From Prorocentrum cordatum (lineage: Eukaryota; Sar; Dinophyceae; Prorocentrales; Prorocentraceae), in assembly GCA_963575745.1 (NCBI GenBank), contig CAUYUJ010017904.1, positions 546,961 to 610,960 of the forward strand: a DNA stretch of 64,000 bases, read 5' to 3'. Below, piece after piece: positions 20,838-31,999 of the stretch. Every line of letters begins with the position of its first letter. Position 1 is the first letter of the stretch. The notes beneath the pieces were generated by a model that did no database searches, was not told where the DNA came from, and was given only the letters and a program-made list of their open reading frames with translations. The position numbers were made by a program, and so were the translations under genes.

Positions 20838-21095
20838 CTATAATGCGATATCGGGAGCGGCGCCTGCTGCCTCTCTGGGAGGCGCGCCGTTGCCGCCAGG
20901 GGCGGCATCTCGTCTAATATTGTCAAATTGAAGCGTATTCTGCAGTGAGCTGCGATACTCTTTCACCTGCTGCAAGAGTCTGCTAGCATGCTCACTGCCA
21001 CCTGCTACCATGCTGCGAAGCGTCTGCTGTCGCCTCGGGTCGTGTGCAATATCTACAATCACTTGACCGTACCTACGTCTCAGCTCCTCTTCAGC
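20838..21095 (-). pseudogene. LINE protein, extreme C-terminus (second register)
   Basis: Reads EEELRRRYGQVIVDIAHDPR, then a helical segment containing HASRLLQQVKEY, and ends PDIAL at a TAG. It continues the sense of the 21096-21830 segment only after a minus-one register change within AAACAGGGAACGC (minus strand). The frame upstream of this point in the same register is open but reads as a low-complexity Arg/Gly sequence, so it is not the coding register there. Confidence 0.7.
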
Positions 21096-21835
21096 GTTCC
21101 CTGTTTGATCAGCTGCTTCAGCTGAGCCTCTACTACCCTCTCCAACTCTGTCTTCGGTCCCGCTCCCATTGGCATCACACCTTTCTGCAGGAACCACGCG
21201 TGGTTCAGCGCCTCTCGAAGAAGCGCTGGCTGAAATTGGCGTACCTGTGCGATGACCTCCGAGGACGCCTCCGCCAAGCGCAGCGCCGTCTTGAAGTCGA
21301 CCAGCGGCCGGATGCCGAACATGACCTTGTACATCTCCTCCAGGTCCGACTCGCGCTGGTAGGCCTTCTTGATCCTGAACATGCTGAAGGTCGCGTCCAC
21401 GAGCCTCTGTCCGTGCTCGCCGCTGGCCGCCCCGACCCACTCCTTGAGCAAGAGCTTGCTCTCCGCCTGCCACTTGTCTTGCTCGTCGAGCACCTCCACC
21501 GCCTTCTCGACCACCGCCATCGCGATGTGCACATGCGGCGGCCCCTGCCCATGGCCCTTCCCCAACCTCTTCACCGTGTTGTTGTAGTCGAGGCCTGTGT
21601 CGGCCCCTGCTGTGACCATTGCCGACGATCCTGGGACCAGCCAGAAGTCGAATATGCCGTTCATCATGTCGCGGTTCTCCTGGCTGTTGCGCAGCACGAG
21701 CTTCTGCACGGTGACCAGGGCCTCCCTGATGTCCGTGCTCTCGCCGTCCTTCGCCTTGCCGCCCTTTCCTCGAGCTCCACCCTCTTGTCGTGCCTCCTTC
21801 TTGTCTCGTTCTAGGCCAGGCTCTCCTCCTGGTGG
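21085..21835 (-). pseudogene. LINE protein, C-terminal helical domain (first register)
   Basis: Includes a basic linker (LERDKKEARQEGGARGKGGK) followed by a mostly helical, charged domain: VTVQKLVLRNSQENRDMMNG, FDFWLVP, later FSMFRIKKAYQRESDLEEMY and FGIRPLVDFKTALRL. The domain has no known enzymatic motif that I can identify, but its long, ordered sequence argues for a constrained function in the element, perhaps RNA binding or multimerisation (inference). It ends at a stop immediately after the register change point, so the last 80 residues are supplied by the other register. Confidence 0.7.
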
Positions 21836-23305
21836 TGCCCTCTTCACTCTCCACGACATCCTCGTCCCCGCAGTCTCGATCGGCAGCCTCCACCACCGAG
21901 TGTGGTCCTGGCAAGTGCTGTCGGACGTGCTCCTGAAAGCTCTCGAAGTTTTGAGCCGAGAAAGCACATACGCGGCAACTCAAGTCATCGGGGACCTGCA
22001 CTTCGTGGCTCCACTTCGAGTGATCTACGAAGCACTTTCCAAACCTCAAGGCTGCCCTGCGACCATGGTCCAAGGCACCTGCTCTATTCACGAAACAGCT
22101 TCTGCACCAGGGGCACTGGTTTGTGATGATAATCTTACTCAATAGAGGTGTCACACCGTGTGCCTCACGACGATGGGCGATAAGGCCTGTTGCACTCAAA
22201 AACCTTTTGCCACAGGTCGTTTTTTCTCCTCCCTCCTCCTCCTTCGTGTGATCACACCAATAGGGTCTGTAGTACTCCTCCATCGCCTGCTCCTCCTCCT
22301 CCTCTATATCAGGTGACACCTCCCCGTACCTCTCGACTGCATTCAAGTACGACGGGTCCGTTTGCAGAAACCTGTCGTTCTCTGGGCTCCCTCGTTTCAA
22401 TATGCTGATATCGTCGCTTCTCGCATGGTACCACTCGGCGAACTCGGGGTCGACGGAAGCCAAATGATCGAGGTCGGACACGAATTGTTTAGCCCAGGGG
22501 GTCGACTCGCTGTGCACTCTGAAGTCTTCGGATAATCTGGGAGCCTGGTCCATCCAAGCTGTGCCAAACACCGCAGCTACCACCGCCTGATGATCATCTG
22601 GATACTTCGCCCAGCGGAGGTAATTTCGAATCCTTCGTACTCTCAACTGTGTAGCACATCTAGGTATCTGCCATGCTCTGAAAACAAACTTCGTGGACCT
22701 GCACCTCCTCTCCCCCTCCTCCGTCACCCAGCTCATCTCTCCTTTAGATAGCACCCTCAAAAACTTCCCCAGGGTCTGGTCTAGGATGCTGACAAACTTA
22801 TCAGGGATGACGAAGGCAGATAATCCACTAAGAGCGGCTTCCACTACGAAGGCCTGAAACATCGCCCGTCGTATACATTTAGCTGTGGAGGACGTCCAGA
22901 AGCACCCGCATTGTCGCCAAGCCTGTCTGGCAGCTTGACTTCTCCTGAGTACCTCGCTCAACATGCCCTGCTCACTCGGTAAATGCGGACCTAATACACG
23001 CATCTCTCGAAGGGCTTGACCCTTCAGCTCTTTACTACGTCTCAAGCGGCGTGTAGTCTGGTAGTGTCGAGCCCCCCGTAGATCGAGTAGATGGTTAGTT
23101 TTGCTGGGGTTGAGCGTCCACTGCCCTTTGGCCAAGCAACTTTCCAACCTAGATGTGCTGCCGTTCAGTATCTCGGTGACCTTAGCCGCCGATGCCCCCT
23201 CCTCAATGACCGTGCTCTTCGTAATGTCGTCCATGAACACACTCAATTGGGTATCTATAGGGGGTAGGTCAGGGTGACGAGGATCTGTGGTAAAGAACCA
23301 TCTCC
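21830..23305 (-). pseudogene. LINE protein, reverse transcriptase motif C, thumb and zinc fingers (second register)
   Basis: Begins with GRWFFTTDPRHPD, then LSVFMDDITKS, where FMDD is the catalytic motif C of reverse transcriptase. The thumb region carries NPSKTNHL and GPHLPSEQ. Three finger-like motifs follow: CGKRFLSATGLIAHRREAH, CPWCRSCFVNRAGALDHGRR and CRVCAFSAQNFESFQEHVRQ plus H. Such fingers after the polymerase are known in several LINE clades and probably bind nucleic acid. A Glu-rich stretch (SPDIEEEEEQAMEEYYRPY) precedes the fingers. The reading continues from the endonuclease/polymerase segment after a minus-one change near 23300. Confidence 0.85.
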
Positions 23306-25930
23306 CATCCTCCACTCCTCCACCTCCTTGTTGTATGTATTGATAAAATCTCTGGGAGCTGTAGTAAATCCCATCTGAGTACCTGTGGTGGACCTGATAT
23401 CTAATGTACCGTCTGACGTCTCCATGGTCATCGTCTGTTGTCTCACCGTCGCGATAGCAAATGGTACGTCCTCGGGGCATGCATGTTCCTCTGCTTGGAT
23501 CTCAAGACGTTCTCTTTCTGTCGCTGCGAAAGCATTGGTACAATCGTAGTTGCTCACGATGAGACTCTTCTTATTGCACTCCGCCCTCCACTTGTTACAC
23601 ATGATGATGGTGATGATGCTCTCTCTGCTTCTGTGTGCTATCCCCCCCTGTGCCCATGTAGGCGTCCATACTTTCTGTGCTCGGTAGGGTATCCCCGAGT
23701 GCCAGGCCATGGAGAATGCATCATAGCAGTGCATGATGCGCTTGCCACTTATGTTGTTTTTGCCATTTGCCTTGTCACTCGAGAAGCTCAGGGACCTGTA
23801 ACTGCAGAGGGGCATGGCTTGACACCGACGGATGTGTACTAAATAATCCTGCAGCACCTTCTCAAACGCGTACGTTTCGGCGCACAACTCCGTACTCCCC
23901 AAGCCTGCCCTTTCCTCCCGACGAAACTGCCACAAGTCGCCCACCGGCGGCTCCTCTGGCGGTCGAGCGGCGCCGTCAGGTCCAGGCGCCCCGAGTCCCT
24001 CTCCCCTGGTCCACCCCATCTTCTCCAGTAGCCTCCTGCCCACTCGGTACGTAAACTCCGCAGTGAATCTCTCCATCTCCTCCTCCTCCTCCATTTTTTC
24101 AGCATGTCTAATCTGCCTTTGTTCATTCAACTCGCTCAACTTATTAGGAGACTCCATGTTGACATTCGGCTGCAATAGTAACCACACTGCTTCTGTGGGG
24201 AGGCCCCAGCTGGGATAAGCACGTCTTTTTGCCGCCCTGCGGCAATATCTGAGCATCGAACGTCGGTCTTTCTGTACTAGATGGAGAAGGTCAGCATCAA
24301 CATAGGCAAGTTCGTAGTCTTCACAGTCGTACCTATAATGACTGAGCTCGTCGTTCCAGTTTATAGCTACACCTGCCAATCCTCCATCCTTTGCCGCCTT
24401 CCCCAACTCCTCCTCCCATGTCCTGTTGTTCCATCCTGTTCTGGGGCTGTAATAATACCGACGCTTGGGCCCCCTCCCGTTGCCCTGGTAGAGTACTCTC
24501 AATTTGTGCATGTCCGAATAGCGTTGTTCCACATAAGCGTTCCAAATCTGGCTTGCGAGATCCGCTCTCTTCCGAAGGAGGTACTGCTTTCTGATCTTTT
24601 TCATGCATGCTGTGATTTCCTTAAGATCCTCGCAGACGTCCAAAAACTCCTCCTCCCCCTTGCAGTCCACCATCTTCTCCCTCAGCTCCCTCCTCCTGCC
24701 CAACATGTGCATGCGGTACGCGCGCATGTGCTCGTACACGTTGTCAACGTACAGGGGCTGCTCTGGGAACGTGTCTAGTAGAGCCTGTCTCACACACAGG
24801 CCGAAGATGCCCCAATATGCGTCTGGTGATTTTTGCAGAAGAGCTTTTTGGAAAGAGTCTTCTCCTACCTCCGATAGGTTCTTGTCAACATTCTCGAAGA
24901 AGTCTCTCCTCTTGTAGCCTCTGGTCAAACATCTCATCAGGGCACTGCGGTCTGGGCGCTCTTCTTTTTGCCTCTTACTTCGATGATGGAAAAGACTGAC
25001 ATCCAAGTCGAGACCAACAGGGACGTGATCTCGATGGCCTCGTGCTTTGATCGTTTGCAACCTTTTTCCAGCTGTCGTAAGTGCTGCACACGCTCGTAGC
25101 TGGTGTCTTGCATTGACTGGGAACGCTATGTGATCGATACGGCTTTGTCCACCAGTGGGGCCGAAAAAGGTGTCGTTGACTTTACTGCTGGCCGATGCTA
25201 TGAATAACTGGTTGCGCTCGCAGAACTCTCTGAACTCGAGACCGTTCTGGTTCTCAAGTTTCGGGCGATGGCCTCCTAAGCTGATACTCTTCGTAGTGTG
25301 GACGCTGCCGTCGCGGTCTCGAGAGAGACCGAAGTCCGAGTTGACGTCACCACCTACGATACTGTTGGTCCTCACCCCCAGCTTGTCTATCTGGTCATCC
25401 AACCACTTAGTTATTTTACGAGCTATCTCACCATGTCGTTGCACCGAGGTGGGGGCAAAATATACACCGAAAATCGCCGTGTCGATCTGTGCTGTCTGCA
25501 GTCGGATGCCTGCTACTCTACCTTGGAGTTCCGAGGGGGGTCTCATCACCGTGTGGAGGGACTGCGTGGGCAGGTTGCTTTTGACAAGAAAACTGACCCC
25601 ACACGCCGTGCTCGTCAACCTGCCCTTCTTATAACCAAGCTGCACTCCCCAATGGTGTCCGAAATGGTGCTGCTGTGCTGGCTGGTCTTCGAGGGCACGA
25701 TTGCTCGTACCGGTGAGGATGATGACTTCCCAGTCCTTTAATGCAGTACTGATGTCAATGATCCTATCGTGGTACGCGGCGTGCATGGGGTTGTAGGTGG
25801 CCACGCGCATGCTGTCGTACGTGCCGTACGTGCCGCTCACCACGATGTGCTGCGCGCGCCACGCATGCCACCCCTCCCTTCCCCGCGGCCCCCTGCCCTG
25901 CTGCGGCCCCGCGACTAAACGCGGTAGCAC
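23295..25930 (-). pseudogene. LINE protein, endonuclease and reverse transcriptase motifs A-B (first register)
   Basis: Counting from 25930, residues 42-310 are an apurinic-type (EEP) endonuclease: ATYNPM (about 44-49), GGDVNSDFG (193-201), SRIDHIAF (263-270) and GHRDHVPVG (298-306). The usual catalytic Glu after the first strand is not obvious, since the segment reads ILTGTSNRA (71-79). Residues about 640-880 are the start of the reverse transcriptase: GGIAHRSRESIITI, then motif A SNYDCTNAF (Asp at about 796) and motif B GTQMGFTTAPRDF (850-862). The frame ends at 23255 before motif C, which lies in the other register, so this copy would need frameshifting or is broken. The codon at 25930 is GTG and the frame is open beyond it, so the true start is not fixed. 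Confidence 0.9.
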
Positions 25931-26144
25931 GTCGGGCTCGCCTCGCGCGCCGAAATCCCCCCCCGCGCTGCGAAACGGCGGCTGAGGAGAAGGAGGAGGA
26001 GGAGGAGGAGGTGGACGAGGATCGGAAAAGGTTAGAGGATGAGTAAGATGGGAACGAGGAAGATGAGTAGGAGGAAAAATATGGAGGAGGTGGAGGAGGA
26101 TCTGACGGTGGGGGCAGGAGGCGGAGCAGAGGGATGCATGATAC

Positions 26145-26310
26145 GGACTAGGAGGAGGACGAGGAGGAGGTTGAGGAGGAGGAGGAGGAGGAGGAGGAGG
26201 CGTTCGAGGAGGAGGAGGAGGAGGAGGAGGAGGAGGAGGAGGAGGAGTCGGTGGAGGCGTTCGAGGAGGAGGAGGAGGAGGAGGAGGAGGAGGAGGAGGA
26301 GGAGAGCCAA
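26145..26310 (+). repeat. (GGA)n microsatellite tract 1
   Basis: GAGGAGGAGG with two interruptions reading GGCGTTCGAGGAGG. Confidence 0.95.
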
Positions 26311-26599
26311 ATTGGTCCGCTCACGCATCGTCGAGAGGATCTTCCCGTTCCTTTCCTCGTCTTGGCTCCCCACCGTCCCTCTCCCCCCGATCCTGTCCCC
26401 ATCCCCTCCCCTCTCGGGTACATGCCGACATCAAACAGATCTCGACGGATCTCGCTCGTGGGCGCCAGATCCACGGATCGTGGGAGGCACCCACCGACAC
26501 GTGAGGCCAGTGCCGCCCGATCTTGCGACGGAGCACACCGATGCCGTACGGAAGCGGGGCCCGTTCCCAATCCACGCGTCGTTAGTCCATGTTTGCGCT

Positions 26600-27125
26600 T
26601 CCCATCCAGGAGGAGGAGGAGGAGGACGAGTGAGATGAGGAGGAGGAGCAGGAGGAGGAGAAGGAGGAGGAGGAGGAGGAGAAGGAGGAGGAGGAGGTGG
26701 AGGAAGGAGGTCGAGGAGGAAGAGGTGAGGGAGGAGGAGGAGAAGGCGGAGGAGGCGGAGGAGGAGGAAGAGGAGGAGGAGCAGCTGCATGGATGGAGGG
26801 AGGGGGAGGGAGGGGGAGGGAGGAGGAGTAAGAGGAGAACCAGAGAGAGGAGGAGGTGGACGAGAAGCAAGAGGAGAGGGATGAGGGAGGAGGAGGAGCA
26901 GGAGGAGGAGGAGGAGGAGGAGAGGAGGAGAGATGAGGGAGGAGGATGAGGATGAGGAGAAGGAGGAGGAGGAGGAGGAGGAGGAGGAGGAGGAGGAGGA
27001 GGAGGAGGAGGAGGAGGAGGAGGAAGGGAGGATGAGGCGGAACAGGCGGAGGAGGTGGAAAAGGAGCCGGAGGGAGGGAGGGGGGGAGGAGGCCGAGGAG
27101 GAGGAGGAGGAGGGAGGAGGAGGCT
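26600..27125 (+). repeat. (GGA)n / (GGAGGGA)n tracts
   Basis: Almost continuous purine-only DNA for 500 bp, with GGAGGGAGGGGGAGGG blocks. Glu/Arg frames on this strand and Ser/Leu/Pro frames on the other are artefacts. Confidence 0.95.
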
Positions 27126-27483
27126 CCCCCCCCCCTGCCCCCGTCCCCCCTCTCTGCTGCCCTGCTCTGGGCCGCGGGCCGGCGGGGTCCCTCGGGCAGG
27201 CGCTGGCGTCCCGCTGCGTGCTCCTGAGGCGCCGTCGACGGGCGGCTTCCCGGCGGATGCAGCTCATGCTGAACATCGCGCGCGCCCTATCGGATGAGGT
27301 GATCCGGAGGAGGGCGGGTCGAGACAGCCCCCAGGCCTGCTCGAGTCAGGAGACAATCCAGACGGGAGGTCCTCTCGCGATGTTCGGCCGCCTTGGGCCC
27401 TTGCTGGGCCCCGAGGCCGTCAGAATACCACTGAGGATGCAAAACTGGTCCCGGGGACGGGGTCGATCACCACCCACCAAGCC

Positions 27484-27612
27484 ACCCCAACCCCACCCGA
27501 AGGACCGGATTTGCCCTTCCTGTCAATTGAAAAGGCATGGAGAAACACTGATGAATCCCGTGCACCCTCCCAAAACCGAAATTTGGGACTTCGGGATGGG
27601 TGGGGGTTGTCA
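27484..27612 (+). mobile_element. short inverted-repeat element (CCACCCCAAC ends), copy 1
   Basis: The left end GCCACCCCAACCCCACCCGAAG pairs with the right CTTCGGGATGGGTGGGGGTTG. It shares the arrangement, ATTTGCCTTCC and CGAAAT/TTGGG-type centre with 39130-39250. Confidence 0.7.
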
Positions 27613-27794
27613 TGTAGGTAGTCAGTCGAGACCTCTGGGTGTCGGCATAATGAAACAAGTCATGACTTCGGGGGTCTGGGTCATGCGTGTCGCCTCTCTT
27701 CCCCCCCCAATGCCGGTCAGGGTCCGCCAGTCAGGGTCCGCCCGCCCGACGCGACCGTCCGTTTGCAGGAAAGGCTCGCCTTCCTGAATGTCAC

Positions 27795-28125
27795 TCCCGC
27801 CCGAAGGAGGAGAAGGAGGAGGAGGAGGAAGGGGACTAGGACGAGGACGAGGAGAGGGAGGACGAGGAGGAGGAGAAGGAGGAGGAGGGGGACGTGAACC
27901 AGGAGAGGAAGGACGAGGAGGAGGAGAAGGAGGAGGAGGAAGACGAGGAGGAGAGGAGGAGGAGGAGGAGCGGGACGAGGACGAGGAGAGGGAGGACGAG
28001 GACGAGGAGGAGGACGAGGAGGGGGAGGAGGAGCAGGAGGAGGAGGAGGAGGAGAGGACGAGGAGAGGGAGGACGAGGAGGAGGAGGAGGAGGAGGAGGA
28101 AGAGGAGGAGGAGGAGGATGTGGAC
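27795..28125 (+). repeat. GGA/GACGAGG microsatellite
   Basis: Purine-rich, with GGACGAGGACGAGGAGAGGG recurring about every 130 bp (27838, 27970), so it has a higher-order period. Confidence 0.9.
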
Positions 28126-29215
28126 GGGGCGGACGAGGACGGCCAGGCCTGCTCGGAAGGCTCGGCAGGCCCCCTCCGGCCTTGCGAGAAGCCGTCGGAG
28201 GCCGCCGCGCAGGAGCGGGGCCCCTCAGCAGGTCAGGAGGGGCCTTTTTTCGGGCCCCAACGGGAGGCCTGCCGGGGTCCGATGTGTGCACCCTTCCCCC
28301 CCCCCCTCCCCCAGTCCTCGCCCCCGCAGTGCTCGACGCCCGAGCCTCCTTTTGGAGGGGCCTGCTCCCTTCGCGCGCCGCCGAAGAGGGGCGGTCGGCG
28401 GCGCGAGGAGAGAGAGAGGCGGCGTGGCGTCCGATCATCTGCCTGATCCGCAAGGGGGATCCAGGGAGAGCAGGGTGGCGCATAGACCGACAGAGTCCAA
28501 AGGGAGTCCGCAAAAGAGTCCGAAACGATCCGGTTGGCTTACGAGGGTGTTCCAGTGGGGAGGAGGGAGCGCATCTGGTGCATTCAATTTGGTGTGCAAT
28601 CGATCTGTGGGGATGCAGCAGATTCGGGGCGCGCAGTACATTCTGGTGCGCAGATTCATTGCTGGATTCTCGTGCGCATCACGTTGGATGCACTACAGTG
28701 CAATCTCATTATGGTGCAGTGCATGTGCAATACCGTTCCCCCAACTGTATTGCACCACCCCATGTCAGCTGGACCCCCGTTCAGCTGGCCCCCTTCTGGG
28801 TCAACCAGAGAGAAGCCCCGCCGCCTTCGCAGGAGGCCTGCCCCCCTAATCTCCGAACTCATGCTGAACATTTTTACACATGCCAGCCTTAATTCCACAA
28901 ACAGATTGCTGAACGGGGCGCGGTTGTGATAGGAGCTAACTCCGGCCGAGGGAAATCAAAGCAGAGACGTCCTCAAGCAAATCCCACCAGCCTTCTGGGC
29001 GTCGGTGGTTTAGAGCGTTTCCTCTTCCACCCCTCCTTGTTCCACTTCGGGGAGGGGTTTGCCCCTCCCCCTACCCCCTCCCCATGCACCTGGACAAGGG
29101 TTTTCGCGAGGTGTCGGAGCGTCCAAAACGGCCTCGGCGAGGAATCCAAATCAATTGGTTTCACCATGGTTTTGTCTCCATTTTGGCTTCTTGGGGGGGG
29201 CCCTAATTAAACACC
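28126..29215. other. unassigned sequence
   Basis: 28560-28800 contains several GGTGCAGTGCA/GTGCGCA-like words and is AT-richer than its surroundings. No gene or RNA is recognised. Confidence 0.3.
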
Positions 29216-29990
29216 CCCCCCTCCTGTGATCGATCTCACCCAAGATGGCGCAAATCTAGTCCCCAAGGCCCCCAAGGGTGCCCCAAGAGGGCTCCAAGAG
29301 GTGGCCAGGAAACCCCAAGAGGCCCCCAGGAGGCCCCCAGGATGCCCCCAAGAGGCTCCTAAGAGACCTCCAAGAGACCTCCAGAGGCCCCAAGAGGCCC
29401 CCAAGAGGCACCCAAGACGCACCAAGAGGCCTCGGCGACAATGCCCAAATCGCTGATTTTACTGAGGTTTTGGCCACATTTTGGCCTCCTGGGGGGGGGG
29501 GGGGGGGGGCACTGCTTCAGATGACTCCAGGAGCGCCTGGGAGAGCCAAAGATGATCTCCAATATGGCTCAAGATATCCCAAGATGCCTCAAGATGGCGC
29601 CCACGACGCTCCAAGAGGCCCCAAGACCGCTCCAAGACGGCTCCAAGTGGCCAAAGAGCTCCCCCAGGAGGCCCCGAAGAGGCCAACATCCTTCCAAAAC
29701 CTTTGGACAATCAATGTTTGTGGCTTTACCGCCGAGGCCTCAAGATGGCTCCACGATGGCCCAAGAAGGGTCCAGGAGCGCTCCCAAGGCCCCCAAGAGC
29801 GCTTCAAGAGGGCCCCAAGAGGCGTCCAGGAGGCCCCAGGAGGCCTCAACAGGCGCCCAAGAGTTCTCCAATAGGCTCCCAAGAGACCCCCAAGAGGTCC
29901 CAAGAAGCTCTCCGAGGCACCTGAGAAACTCTAAGAGGCGTCAGGGACCGCCAAGAGGCCCCCAAGATACTCCAAGGGGCCTCCACTGGG
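29216..29990 (+). repeat. CCAAGAGGCCCC-type irregular array
   Basis: Dense CCAAGAGGC, CCCCAGGAGGC and CAAGATGGC words with irregular 10-16 bp spacing. Two boxes share CCATTTTGGC followed by TTGGGG or CCTGGGG and then a G run (29176 and 29472). The complementary words CTTGGGGGCCTCTTGG fill 47030-47490 and parts of 44280, 49750 and 51170. Confidence 0.8.
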
Positions 29991-30272
29991 GGACCCTTCC
30001 TCTGTGTGCTGCCCGCTTCCCTGATCGAGGCAATTCCTTTGGGCATCGTTTCTGGATGGGCTGGTCGGGATTCTTTTTTTCCTCGCGGGCGCAAGCGAAA
30101 GCGCAGGCGCCGTGGTGAAAGGTCCGGGCCGCGGGCCGATCTAATTGCACGCACGGGCGAGGCGGCATAAGCGGACGGCTGCCTAAGGGCCAGCGCAGAC
30201 GGCGGGAGGGGAGGTGCTACGCGCGAGCCTAATTGCACAGCGACCGAGGGTGGGGATTCGCGAAGCGTCAAC

Positions 30273-31375
30273 AATTTGGTGGTCCGGGCCATTTCGCCTG
30301 ATACATCCTCGCAACTCTCGTTTGTGAGTTGTCCGGGATTGGGCGTTTCGCGTCAGACATCCTCCAAACTCTGAGTTCCCAGATGCCGCGCAAGAGGTAG
30401 TCCGGCCCGTTTCGCCTGAGACATTCTCGCAACTCTGAGCTCCCATATGCCGCGCGAGAGGTGGGTCGGCCCGTTTCGCTTGAGACATCCTCTAAACTCT
30501 GAGCCCCGAGATGCCGCCCAAGAGGTGGTCCAGCCCGTTTCACTTGAGACATCCTCTCGCTTTTGCATTCGGATCTGCCGCGCGAGAGGTGGTCCAGCCC
30601 GTTTCATTTGAGACGTCTTCCAAACTCTGAGCTCTGAGATGCCGCGCGAGAGGTGGTCTGGCCCGTTTCGCTTGAGACATCCTCGAAATTGTGAGGTCTG
30701 AGCTGCCGCGCAAGAGGTGGTCCAGCCCATTTCGCCTGAGACATCCTCGCAACTCTGACCTCGGAGATGCCGCGCGCGACGTGGTCCAGCCCGTTTCGCC
30801 TGAGACATCCTCGCAACTCTGAGCTCTGAGATGCCCTGCGCGAGGTGATCCTGCCCGTCCCGCCTGAGACATCAACGCAACTCTGAACTCTGAGATGCCG
30901 TGCGCAAGGTGGTCGGGCCCGTTTCGCACAAGACATTCTCGCAACTCTGAGCTCCCAGATGCCGCGCAAGAGGTAGTCCAGCCTTGGGGCCCAGAAGACC
31001 ACATGTTACATATGCCCCTGGGACCCTGGGAGTCCCAGGAGGCCCATGAGAGAGGCCCCCGCAACTCTGAGCTCTGAGACGCCGCGCTCGAGGTGGTCCA
31101 GCCCGTCTCGCCTGAGACTTCCTCGCGACACGTTTCGCCCGAGACATCGTCGCAACTCTAGGGTCCGAGATGCCGCGCGCGAGGTGGTCCAGCCCGTTAC
31201 GCTGGAGACATCCTCGCAACTCTGGGCTCAGAGATGCCCTGCGCGAAGTGGTCCAGTCCGTCTCGCCTGAGACATCCTCGCAACTCTGAGCTCTGAGATG
31301 CCGTGCGCGAGATGGTCGGGCCCGTTTCGCACAAGACATTCTCGCAACTCTGAGCTCCCAGATGCCGGCCCAGAA
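30273..31375 (-). repeat. 64-bp minisatellite, about 17 units
   Basis: The unit begins ATGCCGCGCGAGAGGTGG, then CCAGCCCGTTTCGCCTGAGA, then CATCCTCGCAACTCTGAG. Since 64 is not a multiple of three, the open frames across it change register each unit and are not coding. Near 30985 and 31368 the array is interrupted by the same CCAGAAGACCACATGTTACA insert. Confidence 0.9.
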
Positions 31376-31439
31376 GACCACATGTTACATATGCCCCTGG
31401 GACCCTGGGAGCCCCAGGAGACCCCAGAGAGCTTCAGGA

Positions 31440-31740
31440 GGCTGCTGGACGCCCAGGACAGGCCCCAGGGGTCCACAGGAGATTCCCAGGAAGCTCCCAG
31501 GAGGCCCCAGGAGGCCCCCTATCAGAACGTGTCAAGTTAATACACATCCGGTGCCGATTCGATGATTGTTCCTGCTCCTGTGGCCCCCCCCCCGTTCGGG
31601 GGGGCCCGACGGTCACATGCATGTTATATATCCCCACCTGGGAGCCCCAAGAGGCTTCAGGAAGCCCCAGGTGGGGTCCAGGAGGCCACAGGAGGCCCAG
31701 GAGGAAGCCCCAGGAGGTCCCCAGGAAGCCCCAGGAGGCC
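31440..31740 (+). repeat. CCCAGGAGGC array between minisatellite blocks
   Basis: CCCCAGGAGGCC and CCCAGGAAGC words, with a short C/G-run hairpin at 31583-31612 (GGCCCCCCCC then GGGGGGGCCC). Confidence 0.75.
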
Positions 31741-31744
31741 CCAC

Positions 31745-31940
31745 GATGCCCCCGCAACTCGGAGCTCTGAGACGCCGCGCTCGACGTGGTCCAGCCCGTC
31801 TCGCCTGAGACTTCCTCGCAGCACGTTTCGCCCGAGACATCGTCGCAACTCTAGGGTCCGAGATGCCGCGCGCGAGGTGGTCCAGCCCGTTACGCTGGAG
31901 ACATTTTCGCAACTCTGGGCTCCGAGATGCCGTTCGGGAT
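31745..31940 (-). repeat. minisatellite block 2, a segmental copy of 31057-31240
   Basis: The sequence matches 31057-31240 almost base for base (GACTTCCTCGC, CATCGTCGCAACTCTAGGGT and CGTTACGCTGGAGACAT in the same order), so a 190-bp segment of the array was duplicated about 690 bp away. Confidence 0.85.
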
Positions 31941-31999
31941 GAAGAGGTGGAGGAGGAGGGGGAGGAGGAGGAGGAGGAGGAGGAGGGATGTTTTAACAT

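Larger units (their letters stand above)
20785..25985 (-). mobile_element. LINE (non-LTR retrotransposon), nearly complete but frame-broken
   Basis: On the minus strand the order is endonuclease, reverse transcriptase, three C2H2-like fingers, a basic linker, a helical C-terminal domain, a stop at 20838 and a 3' UTR. The protein is split over two registers by three frame changes (near 23300, 21830 and 21095). The 5' limit is unclear: the frame remains open to about 25975 and then meets CTC-type microsatellite sequence. No flanking target duplication was recognised and no long poly-A tail is seen. A stem-loop sits in the 3' UTR. Long uninterrupted frames suggest a fairly young copy. Confidence 0.9.

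Noticed and set aside
26148-28513. Glu-, Arg-, Ser- or Leu-rich frames of 200-350 codons
   Set aside because: Purely translations of GGA/TCC microsatellites on either strand.
29172-29186. CCATTTTGGCT resembling a spliced-leader relic
   Set aside because: Only 11 bases match, it lacks CCGTAG upstream and the same word recurs at 29472 inside the local array.
30273-31375. CRISPR-like regular repeats
   Set aside because: Units are contiguous with no unique spacers; this is a minisatellite in a eukaryotic genome.
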